Below are positions 45,110 to 54,018 of a stretch of DNA of 64,000 nt, piece by piece; position 1 is the first letter of the stretch, and each line of letters opens with the position of its first letter. The notes under the pieces are model-generated. The model saw only the letters and a list, made by a program, of their open reading frames with translations. It searched no databases and was not told the DNA's origin. The DNA lies in NCBI RefSeq assembly GCF_007754155.1, contig NZ_CP037423.1:4740765-4804764 (forward strand), in the 5' to 3' direction. Origin of the DNA: Stieleria neptunia (lineage in GTDB: Bacteria > Planctomycetota > Planctomycetia > Pirellulales > Pirellulaceae). Both the position numbers and the translations under genes were made by a program.

Positions 45110-46549
45110 TCAGCGGTCCGCGGCGGCCAGATAATCCGCCAACGTCGTCAAGTGTTCGACCGCGACGTCCATTTTGATCGTCGGTCCGGCGACTCGGTTG
45201 TAACGCATCGGCTCGTCGCTCAGCCACGCGCCGCGTTCGTCTTGACGATCGATGATCGCTTGCACCACCGATGCCTTGGGCTGGCGACGCTTCTGCGCAG
45301 ATTCGGCGAGCTGTTTCGGCGTCAGTCGGGCGATCCGTTCGTATTGTTTGCGCAACTGTGGGACCTTGCTTTGTAGTTGGAACCCGTAGTGCGTGGGCAT
45401 GTTGCTGTCGTCGTAAGTCAGTTGATAGTCGAGCGTGAAGTACAACGGCCGATTCGTTTTCAACTCGTAAAAGCGCGCGACGCGGCCGTCGGGCAGGTGG
45501 CAACTTTCCAGATAGTCGAGTGCTCGGGGGATCGGTTCGATGTACTTGCGATCGCCGAATTCGCGGTACGCCATCATCAACGTTTCGATCACGCTGAACG
45601 ATTCGCTGGTGGTGATCGCGGGCGGTTCAAATTTACGTGCCCAAATCGGCTGCATCTGAGCGTTGTATTGTTGTGCCCAGGCGGGTTGGGGGGCGGGCAT
45701 CTGGGCGGCCAGCAGTGAGTCGGCGAGTCGGATCGCCGATGTCCGGTATCGCGGATCGTCGTAGACTTGGTCGGCCAACAACAAGACCTTCATCACGCCG
45801 CGGGCCAGGTGGTCGTTGAGCGTGTATCGATACCAGTATTCGTTGTGTCCGGGATAGGTTTTCGGCCAGGAGTCGGGGTAGTTGGCATTCAACCTCGGCG
45901 TGTCCAGATCCCGTCGGGCCGTCCAAACTTGGGGAAAGCCACCGCCGGTGAACTGTCCGCGGCGAAGTAACCCGTCGAGTCCATAGAGGGTCATCTCGTG
46001 GATCGATTCGTCTTTGAATCCGAGCGATTGATCCAATTGGATCAGAAAGCGAAGCGCCGATTGAGTCTTGTCATCGTCCAAACTGGATTGGTCTTTGGCC
46101 TTGGAACCGGCGTGGTCGATTCGATAGGCCCAACGGCGGCGGCGTTCCGGTTCGAATTCCACCATCGCCTGCCAGCCGCCGGATCGCATTTGTCCGCGGC
46201 GAAGTGACTCCGCGGCCGCCCGGGCGGCGTCCAGGAACTGTTGGTCGCCGGTGGCCTGATAAAGTTTGACGAACGCTTGGCCGACCGCGGGGGTGCCCGG
46301 CGGTTGAACCCAGACCGTCGACGTTTTGACAACGCCTTCGCCTTCGCGATGTTTCAAATCCGCCGAATAGCGCCACAGGTAACCGCCTTCGGTACTGACG
46401 TGTTCGACCAGAAACGATGTCGCCTTTTTAGCTGCGGCGAGTGCTTCGCCCGTCAGATCGGCGTGAGCGGGCGTTGCGATGGCGGCAAGGATTGCGGCAC
46501 AGCAAGCACTGGCCAGCAGCGGGCGAGGCGTGAAGGGGGGCAGACGCAT
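45110..46549 (-). CDS. Pectate lyase family 10-like exported protein
   Basis: This is a 479-residue exported protein (signal ASACCAAILAAIATPAHA, about residues 13-30) with an alpha-helical toroid typical of PL10 pectate lyases. Matching motifs are SGGWQAMVEFEP, GGGFPQVWTARRD, NEYWYRYTLNDHLARGVM and PAWAQQYNAQMQPIWARKFEPPAIT. In PL10 the chain wraps into an (alpha/alpha)3 barrel that cleaves polygalacturonate by beta-elimination using an Arg base. The catalytic Arg cannot be assigned from sequence here, and the C-terminus (about residues 380-479) diverges, so activity toward pectin is inferred. No other plant-polysaccharide genes are nearby. Confidence 0.6.
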   Translation of the reverse strand: MRLPPFTPRPLLASACCAAILAAIATPAHADLTGEALAAAKKATSFLVEHVSTEGGYLWRYSADLKHREGEGVVKTSTVWVQPPGTPAVGQAFVKLYQATGDQQFLDAARAAAESLRRGQMRSGGWQAMVEFEPERRRRWAYRIDHAGSKAKDQSSLDDDKTQSALRFLIQLDQSLGFKDESIHEMTLYGLDGLLRRGQFTGGGFPQVWTARRDLDTPRLNANYPDSWPKTYPGHNEYWYRYTLNDHLARGVMKVLLLADQVYDDPRYRTSAIRLADSLLAAQMPAPQPAWAQQYNAQMQPIWARKFEPPAITTSESFSVIETLMMAYREFGDRKYIEPIPRALDYLESCHLPDGRVARFYELKTNRPLYFTLDYQLTYDDSNMPTHYGFQLQSKVPQLRKQYERIARLTPKQLAESAQKRRQPKASVVQAIIDRQDERGAWLSDEPMRYNRVAGPTIKMDVAVEHLTTLADYLAAADR

Positions 46550-46658
46550 GAGATCGGCGGGTTGAGTGGGGGAATTCGGGGAACTCCAAATTCTAACCCG
46601 CCACCCGCACCGAGGTGATGCCGTTTTGGGGTCGTTGCTCGTAAAGGGGTTTCGCCAT

Positions 46659-46681
46659 GACAGGCTGGAAGCCTATCCCAC
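46659..46681. repeat. REP-like 23-bp element, copy 2
   Basis: GACAGGCTGGAAGCC followed by TATCCCAC. It lies between the pectate lyase-like and mqnE genes. An inverted copy lies at 47999-48021 on the other side of mqnE. It continues CTTATTCTTCCGAT, which is also seen near copy 1 at 25790. Confidence 0.9.
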
Positions 46682-46750
46682 TTATTCTTCCGATGGTCCG
46701 AGGGAGAGAGACGTCGACTCTTGGGACCTGTGTCGATCCCAATGATCCCC

Positions 46751-47893
46751 TCAGACGCTGACCGGAGCGCCGGAGGTCCATTTTGTGAAATCGTGGGGTT
46801 CGCGGTGGACGTGGTTGTACACCGTGTCTCGCTCGACCGGGTCGCGGCCGGCTTCGGCGATCAACCCCTTGATGTGATCCACGCTCAGGCATTCCGGGGT
46901 CGTCGCTCCGGCGTCGTGATAAATCAATTCGTGCCGAACCGTTCCGTCGATGTCGTCGGCGCCATAGGCGAGCGCCGTTTGGGCGGTTTCGATGCCCAGC
47001 ATGATCCAGTACGCCTTGATGTGTTGGACGTTGTCGAGCATCAGCCGGCTGATCGCCATCGTCCGCAGATCCATCAGTGCGGACGGTTTTTTGATGTTGT
47101 CCAGCTTGGTGTTTTCGGGGTGAAACGCCAGCGGGATGAAGACTTGAAATCCGCCCGTCCGGTCTTGTAGCTCACGCAATCGGATCAGGTGATCGATGCG
47201 GTGGTAGGCCTGTTCGACGTGACCGTACAGCATCGTGCAATTGGTTCTCAGGCCGATTTCGTGGGCGGTCTGATGGATCTGCAACCATTCATGCGTGTTG
47301 GCTTTGTGTTCGCACAGCTGGTCACGGACTTCGGGGTGGAAGATTTCGGCACCGCCACCGGGCATGCTTCCCAGCCCGGCATCGCGCATGTCTTGCAGCA
47401 CCCATTGTTTTGATTTCTTGGTCTGGAATTCGAACCAATTGATTTCAACGGCGGTCCACGCTTTGAGATGGATTTGGGGGTAGGTCTTGTTCAGCAGTTC
47501 GATGATGCCGCGGTACCACTCGTACGGCATTTTGTGGTGCAGCCCGCCGACGATGTGCATTTCCGTGCATCCGTTCTCGGTGGCTTCGCGGCCGCGCTCG
47601 ACGATTTGTTCGTCGCTCATCGCGTAGCCCTTGGGGTCGCGCAAATCGCTGCGAAACGCACAGAACCGGCAGCGATAGACGCAGACGTTGGTCGGATTCA
47701 GGTGGGTGTTGATGTTGAAGTAACCCACGTTGCCGTTTTTTCGTTCACGGACCAGATTGGCCAATTGACCGACTTCCTGCAGCGGCACGGCGGGATCGTA
47801 GAGAAAGATTCCGTCGTCCAAGCTGAGCCGTTCTTCGGATTCAACTTTGTCACGGATTTCGCGGAATCGTGCGGCGTAGTCGGTTGCAGGCAT
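46751..47893 (-). CDS. mqnE: Aminofutalosine synthase MqnE
   Basis: This 380-residue radical-SAM enzyme makes 6-amino-6-deoxyfutalosine in the futalosine route to menaquinone. The iron-sulfur cluster motif is CVYRCRFC (about residues 73-80), with NINTHLNPTNVC before it. Typical sequences PGGGAEIFHPEVRDQLC, TNCTMLYGH and GGFQVFIPLAFHPENTKLD follow. These fit MqnE better than MqnC. The start at 47893 (MPATDYAARFREI) is preferred over the frame to 47998, whose leader is not family-like. Other futalosine genes must be elsewhere; ubiE/menG, the last step, is in this window at 63133. It is flanked by inverted copies of a 23-bp repeat. Confidence 0.9.
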   Translation of the reverse strand: MPATDYAARFREIRDKVESEERLSLDDGIFLYDPAVPLQEVGQLANLVRERKNGNVGYFNINTHLNPTNVCVYRCRFCAFRSDLRDPKGYAMSDEQIVERGREATENGCTEMHIVGGLHHKMPYEWYRGIIELLNKTYPQIHLKAWTAVEINWFEFQTKKSKQWVLQDMRDAGLGSMPGGGAEIFHPEVRDQLCEHKANTHEWLQIHQTAHEIGLRTNCTMLYGHVEQAYHRIDHLIRLRELQDRTGGFQVFIPLAFHPENTKLDNIKKPSALMDLRTMAISRLMLDNVQHIKAYWIMLGIETAQTALAYGADDIDGTVRHELIYHDAGATTPECLSVDHIKGLIAEAGRDPVERDTVYNHVHREPHDFTKWTSGAPVSV

Positions 47894-47998
47894 GGTGGGA
47901 TGCAGAAATCGTGTGGATTGATTTGAAACGGGGGGAGAACCGCAAATTTGGCGAAACGTTAACGGGGTGCGGTCCAGCTGAGTGATCAGCGGAAACAA

Positions 47999-48021
47999 GT
48001 GGGATAGGCTTCCAGCCTGTC
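47999..48021. repeat. REP-like 23-bp element, copy 3, inverted orientation
   Basis: GTGGGATAGGCTTCC followed by AGCCTGTC, the reverse complement of the copy at 46659. The pair brackets mqnE. It lies in the gap between mqnE and trpD. Confidence 0.9.
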
Positions 48022-48052
48022 ATTTCGGCATCGAGGGTGCCGCCGTTTCCGC

Positions 48053-49066
48053 TCACAAGGCGCCGGCCAGTTGCTCCAATTTGGCCTTTGCCGCCCCGCT
48101 GTCAATCACCTCGGCGGCACGTTGGACGCCGGCGACCAGCGAGGGGGCGGATTCGGTCAGCAGCAAGGCCGCAGCCACCCCGGCGACGACGGTGTCGCGA
48201 GTCGGGCCGGGCTGGCCGTCCAGGATGCGGCGAATGATCGCAGCGCTCTCGGCGGGGCCGCTGGCGGCCAGTGAGTCGACGGTAGCCGACGGCAAGCCGA
48301 AATCTGGCGGTGTCCAGCGGTAGCGCTGGGTGACGTGATTGCCCGAGACATCGATGGCGTCGGTGTATCGGTCCAGGGACACTTCGTCTTGGCCATCGGC
48401 GGCATGCACGACAAAGGACCGCACGGTGCCCAGTTCCGCGATCGCGTCGGCAATTTTGGATTGGGCGTCAAGGTTGCTGGTCCCGAGCAATTGGTGCGTC
48501 GCGCCAGCCGGGTTGCAGAGCGGGCCGAGCAGATTGAACAGGGTTTTGACGCCCAATTTACGTCGAATGCCGACGACGTGTCGCATCGCCGGGTGTAGTT
48601 TGACGGCGAAACAAAAACACAGGCCGATCTCATCCAGCCGGCGGGCCACTTGCCGGGCGTCGGATTCGATTCCCACGCCGAGTTCCTCCAGCACATCGGC
48701 CGAGCCCGTCACGCTGGTGGCTTTGCGATTGCCGTGCTTGGCGACGGGGACGCCGCAGGCGGCGGTGACGATCGCAATCGCCGTGCTGATGTTGAAGGAG
48801 CCGCTGCGGCTGCCCCCGGTTCCGCAAGTGTCCAGCAAAAGATCGTGATGGTGTGGGATCCGCGTCATGTGGCGGCGCATCGCGGTCGCGGCGCCGACGA
48901 TTTCAGAAACCGCTTCGCCCTTGTCACGGAGCGCCAGCAACAGCTGGCCGATTTGCTCTTCGGCCGCGTCGCCGCTGAGCATTTGGTCGATCAGGACCGC
49001 GGTTTGCTCGGCGGAGAGGTCTTCGCCGGCGGTCGCTTGTCGGATCGCGTCATCGAAAGTCGTCAT
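48053..49066 (-). CDS. trpD: Anthranilate phosphoribosyltransferase
   Basis: This 337-residue enzyme transfers phosphoribose from PRPP to anthranilate in tryptophan synthesis. It shows LLLDTCGTGGSRSGSFNISTA, the GTGG PRPP-binding motif (about residues 79-82), KHGNRKATSVTGSADVLEELG, KTLFNLLGPLCNPAGA and the helix HPAMRHV. Length and motifs are canonical. The start at 49066 (MTTFDDAIRQ) is preferred over the longer frame, whose leader overlaps the neighbouring gene's start region. It stands apart from other trp genes. It is divergent from the nucleoside hydrolase gene, with about 120 nt between. Confidence 0.95.
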   Translation of the reverse strand: MTTFDDAIRQATAGEDLSAEQTAVLIDQMLSGDAAEEQIGQLLLALRDKGEAVSEIVGAATAMRRHMTRIPHHHDLLLDTCGTGGSRSGSFNISTAIAIVTAACGVPVAKHGNRKATSVTGSADVLEELGVGIESDARQVARRLDEIGLCFCFAVKLHPAMRHVVGIRRKLGVKTLFNLLGPLCNPAGATHQLLGTSNLDAQSKIADAIAELGTVRSFVVHAADGQDEVSLDRYTDAIDVSGNHVTQRYRWTPPDFGLPSATVDSLAASGPAESAAIIRRILDGQPGPTRDTVVAGVAAALLLTESAPSLVAGVQRAAEVIDSGAAKAKLEQLAGAL

Positions 49067-49185
49067 CGGCAGCTGGGGGGATTTGATGAGCCAAACGGGG
49101 CGGGGATCGCATCGGTTTTCGGGAACGCCCAGCACTTTAGCGGATCGGGCTCGTTTCGAAACGCCCGTGAACTTACACTTTCCGC

Positions 49186-50127
49186 ATGACACGAAAAATC
49201 ATCATCGACACCGACCCCGGAATTGACGACGCCGTCGCCCTGACGGCCTCATTGTTTGACCCTCGCTTGGAGGTTTTGGCGGTCACCGCGACCGCCGGGA
49301 CCGTCACGTCCGAACAGGCAACGAGCAATGTCTGTGCGATCGTGTCGATGCTCGATCCGCCACGCTATCCGCGCATCGGCAAGGCGATCCCTCCGGAGAC
49401 GGCGTCGGCGATCGACGATCTGTTTTTGAACGGTCGCTGCGGCCTGGGCGAATTGTCGGTCGGTGAAACACAGCGTCAACATTTGCCGAGCAGCGAAAAG
49501 GTGATCGCCGAACTGGTCCGCAAGTATCCTGACGAAATCACGCTGGTTTGCCTGGGACCGCTGTCCAACCTGGCTCGTCTTTATCGACGGGATCCGGCGG
49601 CCATCAACCTGCTGGACAAAATCGTGATCAGCGGCGGCGCGGTGAACGTCGCCGGCAATGCCAGCTGCGTGGCCGAATTCAACCTGTTTTTTGACCCCGC
49701 CGCCGCCAGCGAAGTCTTCGGTTCGCCGACGACCAAGAGTCTGCTGCCGTTGGATGTCACCGGTGAGGTGCAATTCGGCGTCGAATTGTTGGAACAACTG
49801 CCGTCGACCGAGACACGGGCCGGCCAGTTGCTGCATCAGATGATGCCGTTCGCGTTCCGCACCGCCCATCAACGCTTGGGACGCGAACTGATTCCGTTGA
49901 TCGATGCGGCGACGATTGCCGCGGTCGTCGAACCCGAGTTGTTCCAGTGGACGGAAATGGCCGGAAAGGTCGAAACGCAAGGTCTGCTCACCCGCGGCAT
50001 GTCGGTGTTTGACCAGCGGCTGCGACCGGAATGGCAAGCCAACATGGAAGTCGCGCTGACGGCAGACATCGACGCGGTCAAGGGACTGGTCTGCCGCAGC
50101 CTGCGATACGCCGGACAAAAATCGTAA
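49186..50127 (+). CDS. Nucleoside hydrolase (IunH family)
   Basis: This 313-residue protein belongs to the inosine/uridine-preferring nucleoside hydrolase family, which splits nucleosides into base and ribose. The calcium-binding signature is IIIDTDPGIDDAVAL (residues 5-19), with LGPLSNLA and the GGAVNVAGNASCVAEFNLFFDPAAA loop following. Near the C-terminus the usual His-Asp pair is replaced by LIDAATIA, so the position of the canonical His is Ile. That could change substrate preference. It ends in a charged tail. The C-terminal part is followed by a double hairpin. Confidence 0.85.
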   Translation: MTRKIIIDTDPGIDDAVALTASLFDPRLEVLAVTATAGTVTSEQATSNVCAIVSMLDPPRYPRIGKAIPPETASAIDDLFLNGRCGLGELSVGETQRQHLPSSEKVIAELVRKYPDEITLVCLGPLSNLARLYRRDPAAINLLDKIVISGGAVNVAGNASCVAEFNLFFDPAAASEVFGSPTTKSLLPLDVTGEVQFGVELLEQLPSTETRAGQLLHQMMPFAFRTAHQRLGRELIPLIDAATIAAVVEPELFQWTEMAGKVETQGLLTRGMSVFDQRLRPEWQANMEVALTADIDAVKGLVCRSLRYAGQKS

Positions 50128-50160
50128 GATCTGAACGGAAAAGAAGTGTCGGGGCTTGCG

Positions 50161-50219
50161 AGTGGGATAGGCTTTCAGCCTGTCATTGCAGCGTCGACAG
50201 GCTGGAAGCCTATCCCACT
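50161..50219. repeat. Inverted pair of the 23-bp REP-like element
   Basis: Two 24-nt arms (50161-50184 and 50196-50219) are reverse-complementary with one mismatch, 11 nt apart. Each is the same element as at 46659 and 47999. They form a strong stem-loop right after the nucleoside hydrolase stop codon. Confidence 0.92.
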
Positions 50220-50250
50220 AAACGCGAGCGTGGCAAGCACGCTCGCGTTT
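50220..50250. terminator. Perfect hairpin, possible bidirectional terminator
   Basis: AAACGCGAGCGTG (50220-50232) pairs with CACGCTCGCGTTT (50238-50250): 13 bp, loop 5 nt, ending in T on one side and A on the other. It lies between convergent genes, directly after the inverted REP-like pair. Confidence 0.75.
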
Positions 50251-50283
50251 GAAAGGATGACGTCCGCGATGGGTGCGCGACGC

Positions 50284-51861
50284 TTACCAGTTGTAGTCGA
50301 CGCCGACGTAGGCCCCGTGCAGGATCAAGCAGTCGTCCGCACGGACCGCACCGGCCGAAGCGGCGGAGGTGTATTCGGTCGGCATCTGGCCGACCGCGGT
50401 GGCCACACCGCAGGCTGCCAAAACGCGATAGCCGCCGTTGATGGTCCAGCAATTGCTGATCCGGTATCCGAGTCCGAGGTCCAATTCACCCAGTCCGGCC
50501 ACCGAGATATCGGATTGGCGGGTGTAGAGGTCACCGGCACCGGCACCTTGCGAGTTGGTGTAGCCGGTCGCCATGGTCGTCGTGATGCTGTGAAAGAATT
50601 CCGCATCGTTGCCGTAGACGCCGATTTTTCCGCCCAGGTTGAACATCGCTCGGCTGCCCATGCAGTAACTCAGCCGCGAACCGAATTGGTACCCGAACAG
50701 GTTGTTTTCGGTGATCGACTTGTAATACAGGTCGTTCGCTCCGTAGCCGACCATGCCGTCCACGTCGCCGCCGATTTCCAGTTCGTCTTCGAGTTGGAAC
50801 CAGCGGAACCCGTGCGAGTTTTGGATCCGAAGTCGTCCCCCGGCGGCCCGTGCCAGCGGACCGATCGCACTGCCGCAGGCTTTGTCTCTGCAGCCGCCGA
50901 AACCACAGCCGCCACCCCAGATCGAAGCCGGGCTGCATGAACCCAATCGTCGGGCACCCATCAACCCGAACCCGACGAGGTTGACCTCCAGACTTTGGAT
51001 TCTCAAGTCACGGATCACTTGAATGCTCGCCGCGTTCATGTCGTAGTCATCGTAAACGGTCGTCGCACCGCCGCCCCGGTTGATCGATGCGGTTTGAAGT
51101 GCCGGGTTGATCAATCGCAATCCCGCACCGCTGTCGGGAACCTGGCGGCACAGACACTCCGGGTCCCAGAGCATGTATTCCACATCGACGGCGTACTGGC
51201 CACATCCGAAGTAGCGGCCCGCGTGCACGTCAAAACTGGTGTCGTCGGTCGGCTCCAAGTCCCGGTTTCGCAGCAGCACCATGCTGCTGTCGTCGGTGAC
51301 CAGCGGGGTGTTGTCGCTGCCGGCGATATTCCAGAACATCAGACTCGACCCACCAAACCAAGGTGAAATCGGTCGCGGTCCCGGGGCTGGTGCCGTCGCG
51401 CAACTTCCATGCGCCGCACCCTGCCAGGGTGCAGCCGCGGCGGCCGCGTAGGGACTCGCGTGCCCATAGGAATCGCAGGTTGCGCATGACGATCCCGCCG
51501 GCGGGTGCGCGACCACTGGGGATTGAACCGCCGCCGCCGGATGAGGGGCGGGGTGATGCTGTGGTGCATAACCCGGTGCCGCTGGCATGGACGGCACCGG
51601 TGGGTAAACGCGATCGGCTTCCGGGTGCGGCAGGTCTTCAATCGCGTTTTGGGTGGCGACCGATTGCACTGAGGCGCCAAAGGGCATCGCATTGTTGCTG
51701 GACCGATTGGGCTGGATCGGAGCAGCAGGGCGTCGAAAATTGTTCCATCGGGCGGGGGCCTGATAGGTTCCGTTGTCGGCGTTGCCAGGATTGCCCGCGG
51801 CGCAGTCCAGGGCGACGGCGCCCCCCAGACTGAATCCGAGTACGATTGCGAAGTGTCGCAT
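50284..51861 (-). CDS. Outer-membrane beta-barrel protein, BBP7-like
   Basis: This 525-residue exported protein has a signal peptide (MRHFAIVLGFSLGGAVALDC). A Pro/Ala/His-rich N-terminus (about residues 30-145) precedes GPRPISPWFGGSSLMFWNIAG, which begins the barrel-like domain. A cysteine-containing loop (GSCSPASIWGGGCGFGGCRDKACG, split into two stretches near residues 300-325) and repeated strands follow. The last residues are GVDYNW, with an aromatic end typical of outer-membrane proteins. It resembles the BBP7 protein at 41727 in architecture, not in sequence. The start at 51861 is the Met nearest the signal; Met at 51876 is possible. Confidence 0.6.
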   Translation of the reverse strand: MRHFAIVLGFSLGGAVALDCAAGNPGNADNGTYQAPARWNNFRRPAAPIQPNRSSNNAMPFGASVQSVATQNAIEDLPHPEADRVYPPVPSMPAAPGYAPQHHPAPHPAAAVQSPVVAHPPAGSSCATCDSYGHASPYAAAAAAPWQGAAHGSCATAPAPGPRPISPWFGGSSLMFWNIAGSDNTPLVTDDSSMVLLRNRDLEPTDDTSFDVHAGRYFGCGQYAVDVEYMLWDPECLCRQVPDSGAGLRLINPALQTASINRGGGATTVYDDYDMNAASIQVIRDLRIQSLEVNLVGFGLMGARRLGSCSPASIWGGGCGFGGCRDKACGSAIGPLARAAGGRLRIQNSHGFRWFQLEDELEIGGDVDGMVGYGANDLYYKSITENNLFGYQFGSRLSYCMGSRAMFNLGGKIGVYGNDAEFFHSITTTMATGYTNSQGAGAGDLYTRQSDISVAGLGELDLGLGYRISNCWTINGGYRVLAACGVATAVGQMPTEYTSAASAGAVRADDCLILHGAYVGVDYNW

Positions 51862-52125
51862 CACATGAGTTCTCACAGTATTACTCCTTCATCCATTTTA
51901 AGTCGCTTCCTACTCGGACACCGGCGCAACGGCAGCGACCGTTCGCTGTCGTTTTGCATCGACCCTGCGGCGCTCGTTCGCCGCGTTTGTCAGCCGATTT
52001 TGACGGGGATGCGCCGATCGCGATCTCGCAATCGTGTTTGCCCAGACGCATCGAGACAATCGTCTGCGATTGGCTAAACGAGAACGATTCGGCAGACGGT
52101 ACTTCGTGCGTGGGCGCGAAGATGC

Positions 52126-53058
52126 TCACAATCCGAACAATCGTTCCGTGTCCATCACGGTGTCCCGGGTGGGCAATCGTGACCAGTCAAACTGGTCGAT
52201 CAGGTCGGACGCTTTTTGCGGCTCGGCCGTGTCGATCAACCCGAGCGAATGGGCCGCCCAACCGACGATCGCTTCGGCCGTGACGCCACACTCGCGATAG
52301 TGACTCAGCCGCGTGTCGCCGTGACGTTTGGCCAATCGTCGCCCGTCGCTGCCCAGGACCAAGGGGACGTGGGCGTAACGAGGCACCGGGTAGCCGAGGT
52401 GACGAGACAGATCCAATTGCCGAAACGTGCTGGCGATCAGATCATTGCCACGGATGACAAAGTCGACGCCCTGGCTTTGGTCGTCGACCACGACGGCCAG
52501 CTGATACGAGACTTGACCGTTTTTGGATGTGATCGGGAAATCGCCCAACTCTCTGGCCGGATTGCAACGCTGCGGCCCCAGCACGGCATCGTCGAATTCC
52601 AACGTCTGGTCGCTGACCCGCAGCCGCCAACAATGATGCTGCTCCGGGATCGCATCGCCGTCGCGATAGCCTGCACAGGTCCCCGGATAAATCGGCCCTT
52701 CACCGCGAAACCGACTTTCATGGGGTGCCGAAAGCGCCTCGGCGATGTCTTTGCGTGAACAGACGCAGGGATACGCCAGGTTACCGCCTCCGTGGGTCAA
52801 CGTCGCCAATGCTTGCCGGTAGCGTGATTCGTGGTCGGTTTGAAGGATCGGTTGCCCGTCCCACTCGATGCCCAGCCAGCGAAGGTCTTCGATGGCCTGG
52901 TCGATCGCCCACGACTTGACGCGGGGCGAGTCAAGATTGTCGATGCGAAAGACCAATTCGCCTCCCGCACGGCGCGCCGCCCAATAGGCGATCAAATGCG
53001 TTCGCGCGTTCCCAAGATGCTGAGCACCGGTCGGAGAGGGAGCCAGGCGGGTTCGCAT
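52126..53058 (-). CDS. gluQ: Glutamyl-Q tRNA(Asp) synthetase
   Basis: This 310-residue enzyme resembles the catalytic domain of glutamyl-tRNA synthetase without the anticodon-binding part, as in GluQRS (YadB), which loads glutamate onto queuosine of tRNA(Asp). It begins MRTRLAPSPTGAQHLGNARTHLIAYWAARR, where HLGN replaces the usual HIGH, and has RRLAKRHGD for KMSKS. Cysteines in YPCVCSRKD and YPGTCAG are the expected zinc ligands. The start codon overlaps the stop of the upstream gene by one base (TGATG), indicating translational coupling. Length is normal for GluQRS. Confidence 0.9.
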   Translation of the reverse strand: MRTRLAPSPTGAQHLGNARTHLIAYWAARRAGGELVFRIDNLDSPRVKSWAIDQAIEDLRWLGIEWDGQPILQTDHESRYRQALATLTHGGGNLAYPCVCSRKDIAEALSAPHESRFRGEGPIYPGTCAGYRDGDAIPEQHHCWRLRVSDQTLEFDDAVLGPQRCNPARELGDFPITSKNGQVSYQLAVVVDDQSQGVDFVIRGNDLIASTFRQLDLSRHLGYPVPRYAHVPLVLGSDGRRLAKRHGDTRLSHYRECGVTAEAIVGWAAHSLGLIDTAEPQKASDLIDQFDWSRLPTRDTVMDTERLFGL

Positions 53059-53870
53059 CAGGCTTGCGCGGCGATCATGTTGGCCATACTCTGGCGGGCA
53101 ATCGTCTCGGCACCGAGCGAGTAATCAAAGACTTCGACGCTGGTCCAGCCGTCGTAGCCGATTTCTTTGACCGCTTCAAAAATCGGGCGAAAATCGACGT
53201 CCCCCATGCCCGGACCGAGCAGATTGGGATCATTGGCGTGGAAGTGCATCATCGCGTCGGCGTTGTCACGGATGATCTGCGGAACCGGTGTCGGTTCGTC
53301 GCTCATCGCTTTGACGTCCAGGTGCAATCCGACGTGGTCGCTGGCGATCCGATTCATTAAATCGCGTCCGGCCGCGGCGGTGTTGAGAAAGTTGCCTTCG
53401 CCACGCCCGAGCGGTTCGATCGCGATCCGGACCCCGCATTCGTCCAGGGTCGGCACAACGGCCCGCAAACACGCCGCCGCCGCTTCCATCGCCTGTTCTT
53501 CGGTTTGGCCGGCCGGAAAATTGCGTTGCTGCGGCGAACCCAACACCATCACGTCTCCGCCCAAATCACGGCACAGCCGCGCCAGTTCGCAGAAGTATTC
53601 GCTCGTCTTTCGACGCACGTCCTCGTCCAGCGTGGTCAAATGAAAGCCTTCCGTCTTGGCCAACAACCAGTGCAACCCGATGATTTCCAATCCGCCCGCT
53701 GACACGGCGTCGCGATAGGCAGCCCGCTGGTCGGCGGTGAAGGACGGCACGTCGTCGGTGATCATGAACGGGGCGACTTCCCAGCCGGTGTAACCCGCAT
53801 CACGCGCAATTTGAAGTGCTTGGTCAAGTGGCATTTCGCCGAAGGTCTCGTTACAAATGGCGTACTTCAC
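53058..53870 (-). CDS. Sugar phosphate isomerase/epimerase-like TIM-barrel protein
   Basis: This 270-residue protein of the AP-endonuclease-2/xylose isomerase-like superfamily begins VKYAICNETFGEMPLDQALQIA with a GTG start at 53870. The upstream in-frame sequence lacks family features. Metal-ligand motifs are IAIEPLGRGEGNFLNT, LHLDVKAMS, FHANDPNLLGPGMGDVD and SVEVFDYS, with Glu, Asp, His and Glu in the expected positions. It probably isomerises or epimerises a sugar or keto acid; the substrate is unknown. It lies directly upstream of gluQ, with a one-base stop-start overlap. Confidence 0.8.
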   Translation of the reverse strand: MKYAICNETFGEMPLDQALQIARDAGYTGWEVAPFMITDDVPSFTADQRAAYRDAVSAGGLEIIGLHWLLAKTEGFHLTTLDEDVRRKTSEYFCELARLCRDLGGDVMVLGSPQQRNFPAGQTEEQAMEAAAACLRAVVPTLDECGVRIAIEPLGRGEGNFLNTAAAGRDLMNRIASDHVGLHLDVKAMSDEPTPVPQIIRDNADAMMHFHANDPNLLGPGMGDVDFRPIFEAVKEIGYDGWTSVEVFDYSLGAETIARQSMANMIAAQA

Positions 53871-54018
53871 GGGCTGTGGTTTTTGTTCAGGTTGCGGGAT
53901 GTTAAAACGAACCGACAGAATAACAGTCGGAAGATCCGTTCGCACGGGCCCACATCCGCCTGCCATCGGGGCGTTCGCGATTTTCAAGTTTCAACCCGAC
54001 CGTCAAGGAATCACCCGC

